NCBI RefSeq assembly: GCF_017873245.1
Contig: NZ_JAGGJY010000005.1
Span: 1-64,000, forward strand
DNA length: 64,000 nt
Direction of reading: 5' to 3'
DNA from: Clostridium tertium
Lineage (GTDB): Bacteria > Bacillota > Clostridia > Clostridiales > Clostridiaceae
Position 1 is the stretch's first letter; each line of letters opens with the position of its first letter. The translations under genes were made by a program, and so were the position numbers. Shown piece by piece: positions 1 to 8,719 of the stretch. The notes under the pieces are model-generated. The model was given only the letters and a program-made list of their open reading frames with translations, made no database searches and was not told the DNA's origin.

Positions 1-107
1 ATATTTAAATCCTTACATATTTTCTTTTGACTCTTTCCTGTTTTTATATATTCTTCAATTGCATTTATTTTAAATTCTGCACTATAAGCTTTGTGATTTA
101 TTGACAT
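1..107 (-). CDS. IS3-family transposase OrfA, N-terminal fragment cut by window edge
   Basis: Reading from an ATG at 107, the minus strand encodes MSINHKAYSAEFKINAIEEY followed by IKTGKSQKKICKDLN and runs off the window. This is the N-terminal helix-turn-helix region typical of IS3/IS150 OrfA proteins, which bind the element ends. A GGGGTG ribosome binding site lies just upstream. Only 35 codons are visible, so whether the transposase is intact, and which IS subgroup it belongs to, cannot be told. An inverted repeat immediately upstream (117-168) supports an insertion-sequence end. Confidence 0.7.
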   Translation of the reverse strand, partial: MSINHKAYSAEFKINAIEEYIKTGKSQKKICKDLN

Positions 108-116
108 AAAAAATCA

Positions 117-168
117 CCCCATTATGTAGATTGTACTCGACCCTTTGTCGATTGTCTACATAATAGGG
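117..168. repeat. Inverted repeat at putative insertion-sequence end
   Basis: The arms CCCCATTATGTAGA (117-130) and TCTACATAATAGGG (155-168) are inverted copies with 12 of 14 positions paired; a smaller TCGA...TCGA pair lies inside. The repeat sits directly upstream of the OrfA start, where the left end of an IS3-like element is expected. The exact terminus and target duplication cannot be defined because the other end is outside the window. Confidence 0.45.
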
Positions 169-220
169 TTATGACCAAAACGTGAGACCCTTGAAAGATT
201 ATTTATTTTATATTAAGTAC

Positions 221-247
221 AAGGGGGTCGCGAAACGCGACCCCCTT
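221..247. terminator. GC-rich perfect hairpin, probable terminator (dispersed copy 1)
   Basis: AAGGGGGTCGCG and CGCGACCCCCTT pair perfectly around an AAA loop. It is strikingly GC-rich for this genome. It lies 25 bases past the stop of the vWA gene and can end that transcript. A near-identical hairpin occurs at 27559-27587. Confidence 0.6.
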
Positions 248-272
248 TAAAATATATGTTTTTTGTGTATTT

Positions 273-3212
273 TTAAAATAAATCCGGCAAGCTCGGGCTT
301 TTATCAGATGCCTGTGAAGTTATTATATTAACACTCTTTGATAAATTACTAAACTTAATTTCATTTGTTAATGATTGCGCCTCTGAAAACCCATCCTTAA
401 CTCTTGCTTGATATATAACTAATATCTCCGAATCTGATGTCTGGCTGCTTTCCTTAATATTATTAACAGATATCTTAAATTTATTATCTCCCTGATTCTC
501 TATAGCTCTATTTCCATTTGTTATTTCTGTTAATATACTATTTCCTGAAGAATCCTTTGAAACCTTATATATCTTAATATCAGTTGTATTTACGCTATTA
601 AACTTATTATCTATATTTAATGTAAAATCAACGCTACTTCCACCTACTGTACATTTAGAACCAAAGGTTACTGTTGAACCATGAGCCATTTCAAAGCTTG
701 TACCGTTATTATTTTCTTGGATACTTACTTCTTTTTTGTCTGTAGCTCCATTACTTATAATTCCATTGTATAATCCATGAGTAACATTTTTAACTTCTTC
801 CTTTACAGTAACTATAGGAGTAGAAATTAAAGATTCTACAATTCCTCCTTTTAGCTTATTATAAGTAATTACATTTTTATCAGCTTCACCAAAGTTCAAT
901 TCTCCAACTTTATCTAAATTAGGTGATACAGAAAACTCTATTGGAGTAATACTATTTGCTGAATATCTACCATTTGAAACATAATTATAAATAACTTCCG
1001 GTAATTTTATGATTGCAATACCATTACTTACACTTTCTATTCCACTAACAGAAGTAAAATTATTTCCCAAGTTAATTTTTAGTATAGGATTAAATTTATA
1101 TGGTCTGTAATTAGTAGTTGAAACTATTCTCTCTGCAACTAGGCTCATTAAGCTATTTTCAATACTATTATAATCATTATTCACTACATTAAAATATCCA
1201 TCTGCATTGCCTGCTAATAAGTTATGCAATTTATATAAACTATCCTCAGTTGTTTTATTATTCATAGATAAACTTACAATATTATATCTCTTATCACTTA
1301 ACTTACTCAACTCACTATCAGTATAAGATACTTGACCAGTAGATATAAATATTACATTTTTCTTTGCATCAGCTCTTCCTGAATTTAAAACCTTTGTAAT
1401 AGAATCAAATGTTTTAGAAATATTAGGAGTTAAACTATCAGTAGCTAAACTTTTTATATAATTATCATTTAAATTTGTAATATTGTCTGTTAAAGGAACT
1501 TCTTGTTTAACTTGATTACTAAATGTTATTAACCCATATTGAGATTTACTAATTTTTAAAGCATCCTTATTTAAAAGTTTATTAAATAAAGAGTTTTTTA
1601 CTATTGTTAATGAATCCTTCATTTGCTGTGAAACATCTAGAACTATAACAATATCATTAGGAACTGCATTTGTACTATCATTAAATACAAAATCTGCTGC
1701 TTCAATTTGATATCTAACATTAAATGCTTCTCCTTTATTTACATTAATATTCCTTTCACTTATAAGCTTTGCACTTATAGATGGTAATTCATTTGATTTA
1801 ATTGTTATAGGAATAGTATTCTTAGGATTTATCGTTATAGTGCTCTCTTTCCAAGGGAAATTAATACTCATTTTATTATATATTTGTTGATCTCCTGGCC
1901 TATTTCCTTTTACTACAAATTGAAATGATACTGGATCAGCTTCATATCTTACTTTACCATTTCCTTCTGATGCCTTTTTATAATTCACATTACTTAACTT
2001 TACAGTGCTTCCTCCTACATTTAATGTAAAACCTTCTGTAAAACTTATATTCATATTTATATTATTTATAGGATAACTATCTAAAATTTGAGTTGCTATT
2101 CTATTAAATACAGCTTGTATAGCATTAGTACTGGTTGGGAAAAATCCGCTACTTTCATATAAATCTGGTTTTCCTTTAATACTAACGCCAGTCATTGCTT
2201 CATGTATTGATAATAAGGTGTCATTTCCCTCAGTATCTAACCCGTATCCTATTGAAAATGAATTATATCCCCTTGACTTTATAATTTCGCCTACAGCTCT
2301 TGAATAATTTATAGATTTTGTATCTAGACCTGTTCCTATTCCAGCAATTTTGGGCTCAGTATTATCTATTGTAATATAGTTATTTTTATTAGAACCTGTT
2401 ACTGAATAAAATGTAGGTAATCCATCTGTCATAAGAACTATAGTTTTACTTGCAGATTTGTCTCCACTATCAAGCATATACACTGCTTTTCTCATACCTT
2501 CACCAATATTAGTTCCACCTAAGGCTTCTAAGTTATTAATTACTGACGTCAATCTTGAATCATTACTTTGCAAGAAATTTGCTCCAAGTGAATTATAATT
2601 TGTAACATCATGGCTACTATTAGAATCTAAACTTTTAACTTTCTTAGTTCCACCTTTGCTATTTGGATTAATTGTGGCTATACTAGAATACGCTACTATA
2701 CCTATTTTAAGATTAGGAACATCTTTCATTCTATCTATAAAACCATTAGCTGCTCTTTTTAGTTCATCTATTTTTCTATTATCAGAAGCGGTATTATGAT
2801 CACCAACCTTCTTATGCTCAACGCAGTAATCATTTACCCAGTTATGCCACAAGTTCCACCACTCACCATGATTTGGATCACTACTATCATGCCTTGTACA
2901 ATATCTTACCCTTTTATTAGTACATGGATTTTCTATTTCTTCATCCATGCTTCCAGATATATCTAAAACTAATACTATTTCCTTAGCTGGTATTGCTGTT
3001 TCAAAAGGCTTTGGTATTATTTTTCCGCTAACTGTTATATCTTCACCAACCATAGCAGGATTCGGTGATGCTGAAATTTCCAAATTAAAATCCGGCTTAT
3101 CTGGAATTTCTCCTGTTGCTTTTACATTCAAACTCTTAAGGGATATTAAAGTTGATATAACAAATAAACTTGTTATAATACTTATTATCTTAAACTTTCT
3201 TTTACTAACCAT
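273..3212 (-). CDS. Secreted double von Willebrand factor A protein of the type IV pilus locus
   Basis: A protein of about 979 residues with an N-terminal signal peptide (KRKFKIISIITSLFVIST then a hydrophobic stretch). The ATG at 3212 is chosen because GGGGAGGG lies just before it; the in-frame ATG at 3227 would place that site inside the gene. Two vWA domains are visible: the first has an intact MIDAS motif DISGSMD at about residue 84, followed by an unusual insertion with three cysteines and several Trp/His residues; the second, near residue 525, has DVSQQ, a degenerate MIDAS. The C-terminal third looks like beta-rich adhesin repeats. It is the last gene of the minor-pilin operon, so a pilus-tip adhesin role, as for vWA pilus proteins elsewhere, is a reasonable inference. 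No sortase motif is seen at the C-terminus. Confidence 0.8.
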   Translation of the reverse strand: MVSKRKFKIISIITSLFVISTLISLKSLNVKATGEIPDKPDFNLEISASPNPAMVGEDITVSGKIIPKPFETAIPAKEIVLVLDISGSMDEEIENPCTNKRVRYCTRHDSSDPNHGEWWNLWHNWVNDYCVEHKKVGDHNTASDNRKIDELKRAANGFIDRMKDVPNLKIGIVAYSSIATINPNSKGGTKKVKSLDSNSSHDVTNYNSLGANFLQSNDSRLTSVINNLEALGGTNIGEGMRKAVYMLDSGDKSASKTIVLMTDGLPTFYSVTGSNKNNYITIDNTEPKIAGIGTGLDTKSINYSRAVGEIIKSRGYNSFSIGYGLDTEGNDTLLSIHEAMTGVSIKGKPDLYESSGFFPTSTNAIQAVFNRIATQILDSYPINNINMNISFTEGFTLNVGGSTVKLSNVNYKKASEGNGKVRYEADPVSFQFVVKGNRPGDQQIYNKMSINFPWKESTITINPKNTIPITIKSNELPSISAKLISERNINVNKGEAFNVRYQIEAADFVFNDSTNAVPNDIVIVLDVSQQMKDSLTIVKNSLFNKLLNKDALKISKSQYGLITFSNQVKQEVPLTDNITNLNDNYIKSLATDSLTPNISKTFDSITKVLNSGRADAKKNVIFISTGQVSYTDSELSKLSDKRYNIVSLSMNNKTTEDSLYKLHNLLAGNADGYFNVVNNDYNSIENSLMSLVAERIVSTTNYRPYKFNPILKINLGNNFTSVSGIESVSNGIAIIKLPEVIYNYVSNGRYSANSITPIEFSVSPNLDKVGELNFGEADKNVITYNKLKGGIVESLISTPIVTVKEEVKNVTHGLYNGIISNGATDKKEVSIQENNNGTSFEMAHGSTVTFGSKCTVGGSSVDFTLNIDNKFNSVNTTDIKIYKVSKDSSGNSILTEITNGNRAIENQGDNKFKISVNNIKESSQTSDSEILVIYQARVKDGFSEAQSLTNEIKFSNLSKSVNIITSQASDKSPSLPDLF

Positions 3213-3228
3213 TTTATCCCTCCCCATA

Positions 3229-3825
3229 TTATTTATTTCTAAACTTAACTATGACACTTAATGGTATAGTCACATCTGAGTATCCTCTTTTCTTATTTAA
3301 AACTAGCGAAATTTCCAAGCCTGTAGTTTCTTTAAAATTCCCTTTTGGATTCATTCTATAATCTAAAGGTCTAACTTTAAATTCTGTAACATTAGGTGAT
3401 AATATTTTAGGAATATTTAATTTAGAGTCTGCAACTTCATCCCCATCTTTATTAACTTTCTTTAAAGTTAATTTATTGCTTCCAACATCATATATAAATG
3501 TAAAATACTCTGCTCCTATTTTAAATTTCAATTCAGTGACATCTAATTTTCCATTATCATCTAGTAATCCTTTATAATTGTATTTATTAGTATCTTTAAT
3601 AGTAGCATTATTAAGCTTACTTATTCCTTCTGCTTGTGTTCCATATAGTAATAATTCTTTTTGAATTGCTTCTGACTCTAATTGTAGATCAGAATTAATT
3701 TCTGTTTTTGCTAATGTTTTGCTATTACTAAAGAAAAAAGTGTACACTACTCCAAGCACTACAACTGTTAAGCTTAATGTAATTATAAGCTCCAATACAG
3801 TAAAACCTTTTGCCTTTTTTCTCAT
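3229..3825 (-). CDS. Type IV prepilin-like minor pilin
   Basis: A protein of 198 residues starting MRKKAKGFTVLELIITL: a short basic leader, the prepilin peptidase site G/F, a Glu at position +5 and a hydrophobic helix. It is therefore a substrate of the prepilin peptidase encoded at 14013 and a minor pilin. The start at 3825 has AGAGG upstream; a longer frame from 3885 would overlap the upstream gene and bury the leader. It lies 13 bases after the PilX-like gene and 16 before the vWA gene, in one operon. The globular part has no recognised domain; a pseudopilin of the PilW/PilJ type is likely. Confidence 0.85.
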   Translation of the reverse strand: MRKKAKGFTVLELIITLSLTVVVLGVVYTFFFSNSKTLAKTEINSDLQLESEAIQKELLLYGTQAEGISKLNNATIKDTNKYNYKGLLDDNGKLDVTELKFKIGAEYFTFIYDVGSNKLTLKKVNKDGDEVADSKLNIPKILSPNVTEFKVRPLDYRMNPKGNFKETTGLEISLVLNKKRGYSDVTIPLSVIVKFRNK

Positions 3826-3838
3826 AATTCTACCTCTT

Positions 3839-5926
3839 CTATTTAACAATTCTCCATAATGATTTTGTAAGGAATTTATCAACACTATAAAGCTCTGAAG
3901 CTGAAGTAACTTTTACTTCTTCTCTATCACCTTGTGATTTAACAAATATATCTTTTAATAAATCATGATTTAAAGCTAAAATACTTCTTACAACTTGTGG
4001 ATCATAAGTTATATTTTTTTCTCCTTCACCTTTCAGAATTATATTTCCTGTAGTTATTATATTTCCTGTAAAACTAAAGTTACCGTCTATAGTTATATCC
4101 CCATTAGCTATAATTAGACCTTTACTCAACTCTATATCTGTTCCTTTAATTTTTCCATTTTCTATTTCAATATTCTCATTTTCATTTCCTTTTAAAATAA
4201 CCATTCCCTCAGTTGTATCAAATGAACTTCCTTGTACTCTTCTAATTTCATTAAAATTGACTTGGTTACTAACTTGACGTTTAACTTCTTGTCCATCATA
4301 TAAATCATCCCCAAGACCCGTAGTATCCCCCATAGCAAATACATTTCTGGCAAATTCATTTCTTTGCTCATTTACTATACTTATATCACTATCATTTATA
4401 TTAGATTTTTGAATGTTCCCTTGATTATCTTTAACACTTGCTCCAACGGATTTAACACTTTTCTTAAGGCTTACTCCACCATCATTAAAATTATAAGAAT
4501 TATTATTTTTAGAATAATATTCTGCGAAATAATCTGCCTTCATAATTGCATTAGATTGTCCATTTTTGCTTTCTAATAATTGTAGTGGTGAATAATATTT
4601 TAAAGTAACATTTGTTGCTCCATTTAATACATCATCATCATCAGTATAAGCTAAGTAATTTCCCTTTACTGCTACTGATTCTCCTGTTTGATATTTATTT
4701 CCGCTTTCATCTGTTGCATTTAAATAAGCAACTCCCATAATATAAGAATCCTTATTTACTGTTATTGTAGAAGTATTACTTGTGTCATTTACAATAATAC
4801 TACTTGAACTTAAAGCTTTATTAGCTGTTGAAACCTCTGTTGTCTTTTCATTAATTCCATAAAAGTTATTTTTGATTACTATACTACTATTTGTAGCATT
4901 TAAAGCTAAATCATTATTTACAACAACATTTTTCTCAAAAGATATATTATTTAATTTAGAAACATTTGAATTTATGGATTTTCCTACATAAATATTTTTT
5001 GCATATATGTCCCCATTTACTGATGATTCATTTACTAAGTTATTTAAATGAAATGTGTTTGCGGTATATATATTTCCATTAATATTAAAACTTGTATTCT
5101 CTAGTTTTATCCCACCTATATATTTATCAAAAGTATATGCTGGATTATTTCCTAAATTATTATTTCCTTGTACCCATATATCCCCACTTATATTTACAAT
5201 ACTTTTATTCCCTAAACTTTCAACATTCATATTCCCATCTGCTGTTATTACTTTTCCATCAAAAACTGGATAAATATTTATTGAAGTTATTTCCGAATTA
5301 TAGTCTGGAGCTGTTATGGAATACTTAGTAGAAACTGTTTTTTTATTTTTTAATTGCCCTTCAGTACTTTCAAAGTTTGATTTAACTTCTATAGTTATAT
5401 TACTTACTTTCCCATTATTAATATTTTTAACATACCCGCCTTCTGGTATTTCAATTATAAATCTATTTTCTCTATTACTTATAGCTGAATCATATTCCAA
5501 CTTTCCACTTTCGAGTATTGATTTTATGTATTTCTTTTCTAAAATTAAGTATTCTAAAATCTCTACTTCCTTTTCATTTAGAATTTCTTTATTTCTTACC
5601 GTTAAGAACTCATAAAACTTATCTTTAAATATTTCATTTATTTTATCTTTACTTCTATCTTTATCATCTAGTTCAGTAAATTTCTTTTTAACTTCTTTAT
5701 CTGCATATTTTATAGCTTCTTGTGAGGTTTTTATTATTATATTTTCAACAACATCTAATCCTGAATCTGCTTCATAAAGGTTTTGAAGCTTTTTACTTTG
5801 ATTAATTCTCATCTTATAATCATTTGCTGTAACTGCTAATATTGTTGTCCCAGTTGTAAAGATAATTGCCATTACTACAACTACTATTACAAAGGTAGAT
5901 CCTTTCTTTTTTTTTCTAATCTTCAC
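3839..5926 (-). CDS. Large PilX-like pilus assembly protein
   Basis: A protein of 695 residues with a GTG start preceded by AAGGAGG. The N-terminus (IRKKKKGSTFVIVVVVMAI) is a basic leader plus transmembrane helix like PilX N-terminal domains; cleavage would fall after the Gly of KKG, although Ser-Thr-Phe follows and Glu+5 is absent. Residues of about 35-120 are alpha-helical and charged. From about 220 to 650 there are repeating short beta-strands rich in Asn, Gly, Ile and Val with motifs such as VNISGDIWVQG and INGNIYTAN, suggesting a solenoid or bactofilin-like fold. Much larger than ordinary PilX. In clostridial pilus loci such proteins accompany minor pilins; a role in the tip or initiation complex is inferred. 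Confidence 0.75.
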   Translation of the reverse strand: MKIRKKKKGSTFVIVVVVMAIIFTTGTTILAVTANDYKMRINQSKKLQNLYEADSGLDVVENIIIKTSQEAIKYADKEVKKKFTELDDKDRSKDKINEIFKDKFYEFLTVRNKEILNEKEVEILEYLILEKKYIKSILESGKLEYDSAISNRENRFIIEIPEGGYVKNINNGKVSNITIEVKSNFESTEGQLKNKKTVSTKYSITAPDYNSEITSINIYPVFDGKVITADGNMNVESLGNKSIVNISGDIWVQGNNNLGNNPAYTFDKYIGGIKLENTSFNINGNIYTANTFHLNNLVNESSVNGDIYAKNIYVGKSINSNVSKLNNISFEKNVVVNNDLALNATNSSIVIKNNFYGINEKTTEVSTANKALSSSSIIVNDTSNTSTITVNKDSYIMGVAYLNATDESGNKYQTGESVAVKGNYLAYTDDDDVLNGATNVTLKYYSPLQLLESKNGQSNAIMKADYFAEYYSKNNNSYNFNDGGVSLKKSVKSVGASVKDNQGNIQKSNINDSDISIVNEQRNEFARNVFAMGDTTGLGDDLYDGQEVKRQVSNQVNFNEIRRVQGSSFDTTEGMVILKGNENENIEIENGKIKGTDIELSKGLIIANGDITIDGNFSFTGNIITTGNIILKGEGEKNITYDPQVVRSILALNHDLLKDIFVKSQGDREEVKVTSASELYSVDKFLTKSLWRIVK

Positions 5927-5947
5927 CTATAATTCACCTCCTTAAAA

Positions 5948-6868
5948 CTATTCTATATTCACATTTTTACTTGAAAATCCTTCAAATAAAATATTATTTT
6001 CACTATCTTTAACTGTAACTTTATAATTATACATATCTGCTACTGGATTTTCTTCTATTTGCTTTTCTTCATATAAAATAACATCTCCAATGCTTAAGTA
6101 TATCTTAAACTTAGAATAATTATTATCACCACTTATTAAATGAATTTCTACTGTTTCTTCTGTGTTATTTTTGAATTCTATGTTTATATTTTGAGAAAAG
6201 CCTTCCTTAATATATAAAACAATAGTATTATTATCTATATTCGTTTTATTAACAGTTACTAAAGGTGTAGATTCATTTTTTTTATATACAATTAGGTTAT
6301 TTGAGTTCTTATCTAATTCCATTATTAATTCATTTGAAATAGCATAACTATTATCAGGGTTATCTTTTATTTTAATTATATTATTGTTACTACTATCTCT
6401 AAGAAAATTAAGTATAAAAGCTGAATTATTATTTTTAGCTAAATTATTTACATTATCATATATAAAATTTATATCCTTTTTTAACTCAACTTCAATAGTA
6501 TAAATACCTTCATCTTTTCCTACTGACTCTGAAGAACCACCATATATAGTTCTTTCAAAATTTCCTTTAAAAGTATTTCCAGTTGAATCCTCTTTTAAAT
6601 CCTGAATTATTTCATCCCCATCTAAAAGTTCAAAATATTTTTTTCCAGCATCATTCTTTAAAGTTATTTTATCGTAAGCCTTTAGCTCTTCTAAAACCTT
6701 TTGTCCAATATAACTTGCTTTTTGTCTGTACTCTGCACCTATATTATTTTTTAAGCTAGACATTACTAAACCTGATAAAGGTACTATTAATATTGATAGA
6801 AGGGCAACACTAATTATTACCTCAATTAATGTCATCCCTTTCTTTGCTTTCACTTTATTATTTTTCAT
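5948..6868 (-). CDS. Type IV prepilin-like minor pilin, PilV type
   Basis: A protein of 306 residues. KAKKGMTLIEVIISVALL gives a prepilin peptidase site (G/M), Glu at +5 and the hydrophobic pilin helix. The first half after the helix (QKASYIGQKVLEELKAYDK) is like PilV/GspI minor pilins; the C-terminal 150 residues are Asn-rich and beta-like. It sits 8 bases downstream of pilO and 21 before the PilX-like gene, in the same minus-strand operon. Confidence 0.85.
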   Translation of the reverse strand: MKNNKVKAKKGMTLIEVIISVALLSILIVPLSGLVMSSLKNNIGAEYRQKASYIGQKVLEELKAYDKITLKNDAGKKYFELLDGDEIIQDLKEDSTGNTFKGNFERTIYGGSSESVGKDEGIYTIEVELKKDINFIYDNVNNLAKNNNSAFILNFLRDSSNNNIIKIKDNPDNSYAISNELIMELDKNSNNLIVYKKNESTPLVTVNKTNIDNNTIVLYIKEGFSQNINIEFKNNTEETVEIHLISGDNNYSKFKIYLSIGDVILYEEKQIEENPVADMYNYKVTVKDSENNILFEGFSSKNVNIE

Positions 6869-6876
6869 ATAAACAC

Positions 6877-8157
6877 CTACTTCTTAGTAACATTTACAGT
6901 ATTACCTTCACTTGTTACTGAAACTCTAGGATTTGTAGTATCATCATCTTTAATTATTATCTCAATATTCTTAGATGTGTTGTTAACAACCTTTAACTTT
7001 ATTCCTGAGTTATCTGAGCTTTCGCCTCTTTTTTCACTTATTATTTCAAGTACTATATCATCTGATTTTGAGGTAAACTCCTTCCCCTCTGATGAATTAT
7101 CTTTAGGATAATACGAACCAGCTGTTTTGTATTTATAATAAGTTTTCCCATTTGCTTCATCAAAAGACATTTCTACTTCCTCAACCTTATCATTATCTGA
7201 ATAAATATAACTTTCCCTTGATTCATCCTTAGCTCTGCCAATAGTTACTGTAGGTAATTCAGATAAAGATGATCTTAACATCATTACAAAATCATTAATA
7301 TCTTTTTTATTGTTTTGTTCTTCTATGGTAGATGCATAAGCTCCACTTGCTGCTCCGCTACTAAATAATATCTCTTTTCCATATACATTATTTAATGTCC
7401 ATATTAAATATTCCATGTCTTCATCTGATAATTTAGGCACTGCATGGAATTCTAAATTCATAACTCCAGTTAGCTCTTCTTGTAATTTTGATGATATTGT
7501 TATATTAGTAATTACTATTTTTCTCTCATAGTTTTGTACTGAGAAAATGAACTTTTTTAAAGATTCATAGCTTCCCGAAAAATTTATTGCAACTTTAAGT
7601 TGTTCTGATGTTGCACCATTTTGTTCAGATGCTACTTCTTGAGAATCTTGAGATGCTTGTCCCTCATTACCTTCAGTAGATGTATTATTATTTTCATTAT
7701 TAGATTCTATATTACTAGTTTCATCTTTTGTTGCATCTCCTGAGTACTCATCTGCTATGGCTTTTAATGAACTTTCTGCCTTTTGAATTTCTGGTGATAC
7801 CATCTTTTCTACAGAGGCTACCTCCACAGGACTAAAAGCAATATTTCCCTTAAGACCACTATCATTCAATAATTTATCTAATTCAATTATTATTTTTTCT
7901 TGCATTATTGTTGGGTATAAGCTTTTAGATTTATCAAGAACTGTTGATTTTAATATTTTTAAATTTTCTTCCTTAGAATCAAGTTTTGATATATTATCCA
8001 TGACATCATTATATCTTTGCTCAACTTGATTTTTTTCAGCTCTTTTAGTAGCTAGTTTTCCAACTTGCTTAGTATAGATAAATTGATAATAAACAAAACA
8101 TATTAATACAGTTAATAAAATTCCTATTAAATACTTTTCTCTCTTACTTATATTCAT
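6877..8157 (-). CDS. pilO: Type IV pilus inner-membrane component PilO
   Basis: About 426 residues. A cytoplasmic stub, one membrane helix (YLIGILLTVLICFVYYQF, residues about 9-27), then a coiled-coil (roughly 30-75) and a ferredoxin-like periplasmic-type domain, the PilO architecture. A low-complexity Ser/Asn/Glu linker lies near 145-185, and the C-terminal 150 residues are an addition relative to proteobacterial PilO. It follows pilN immediately; the ATG at 8157, one base past the pilN stop, is preferred, but an ATG at 8169 overlapping pilN is possible. PilM, PilN and PilO form the alignment complex that links the ATPase platform to the pilus. Confidence 0.8.
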   Translation of the reverse strand: MNISKREKYLIGILLTVLICFVYYQFIYTKQVGKLATKRAEKNQVEQRYNDVMDNISKLDSKEENLKILKSTVLDKSKSLYPTIMQEKIIIELDKLLNDSGLKGNIAFSPVEVASVEKMVSPEIQKAESSLKAIADEYSGDATKDETSNIESNNENNNTSTEGNEGQASQDSQEVASEQNGATSEQLKVAINFSGSYESLKKFIFSVQNYERKIVITNITISSKLQEELTGVMNLEFHAVPKLSDEDMEYLIWTLNNVYGKEILFSSGAASGAYASTIEEQNNKKDINDFVMMLRSSLSELPTVTIGRAKDESRESYIYSDNDKVEEVEMSFDEANGKTYYKYKTAGSYYPKDNSSEGKEFTSKSDDIVLEIISEKRGESSDNSGIKLKVVNNTSKNIEIIIKDDDTTNPRVSVTSEGNTVNVTKK

Positions 8158-8158
8158 T

Positions 8159-8707
8159 TTACTCAACATCCTTTAATACACATTTTATATCAAAGGTATA
8201 AATTTCATCCCCTGATATTCCACCAATATACACATCTTGTATATTATCTAGTTTCTTTAAGTTATGCTCTATTTCACCTATTGCAACTCTACTTGTTGAA
8301 ACCGCTTGAATAGAAATTTCTGTATTAGTTATATTTATACTATTAAATGTAACCTCTGTTGGTAATGTTGAACTCAATTTATCTAATAATTCTGTTGTTA
8401 CAATCTCTCTAGTTTTTAATGAACCTACTATTTTACTAAGTTCATTATTATATCTATCTAAGATGTCATCTTTTCTGCTTATATCATCCCATTTAGCTAT
8501 TTTTTCTTTTATATCTTCTTGCTCTAACTTTTCATTATAATTTTTTATCTTTCTATTTAATAAAATTATATTTGTACTATTCCAAGCTAAGCTTCCAACT
8601 ATAACTACAGATAAGAAACCTGCTAAGGAGTAAACATAAATATTCTTATTTTTTTGTTCTTTCTTCTGCCCTTGGTAAGGTGCAAAAAAGTTCATATCTC
8701 TTATCAT
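8159..8707 (-). CDS. pilN: Type IV pilus assembly protein PilN
   Basis: A 182-residue protein beginning MIRDMNFFAPY, the short cytoplasmic motif of PilN that docks into PilM, followed by one membrane helix (YSLAGFLSVVIVGSLAWNST), a coiled coil and a C-terminal ferredoxin-like domain. GGAGG is 8 bases before the ATG. It lies 12 bases downstream of pilM and abuts pilO, matching the conserved pilMNO order. Confidence 0.88.
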   Translation of the reverse strand: MIRDMNFFAPYQGQKKEQKNKNIYVYSLAGFLSVVIVGSLAWNSTNIILLNRKIKNYNEKLEQEDIKEKIAKWDDISRKDDILDRYNNELSKIVGSLKTREIVTTELLDKLSSTLPTEVTFNSINITNTEISIQAVSTSRVAIGEIEHNLKKLDNIQDVYIGGISGDEIYTFDIKCVLKDVE

Positions 8708-8719
8708 ATAATGTCCTCC

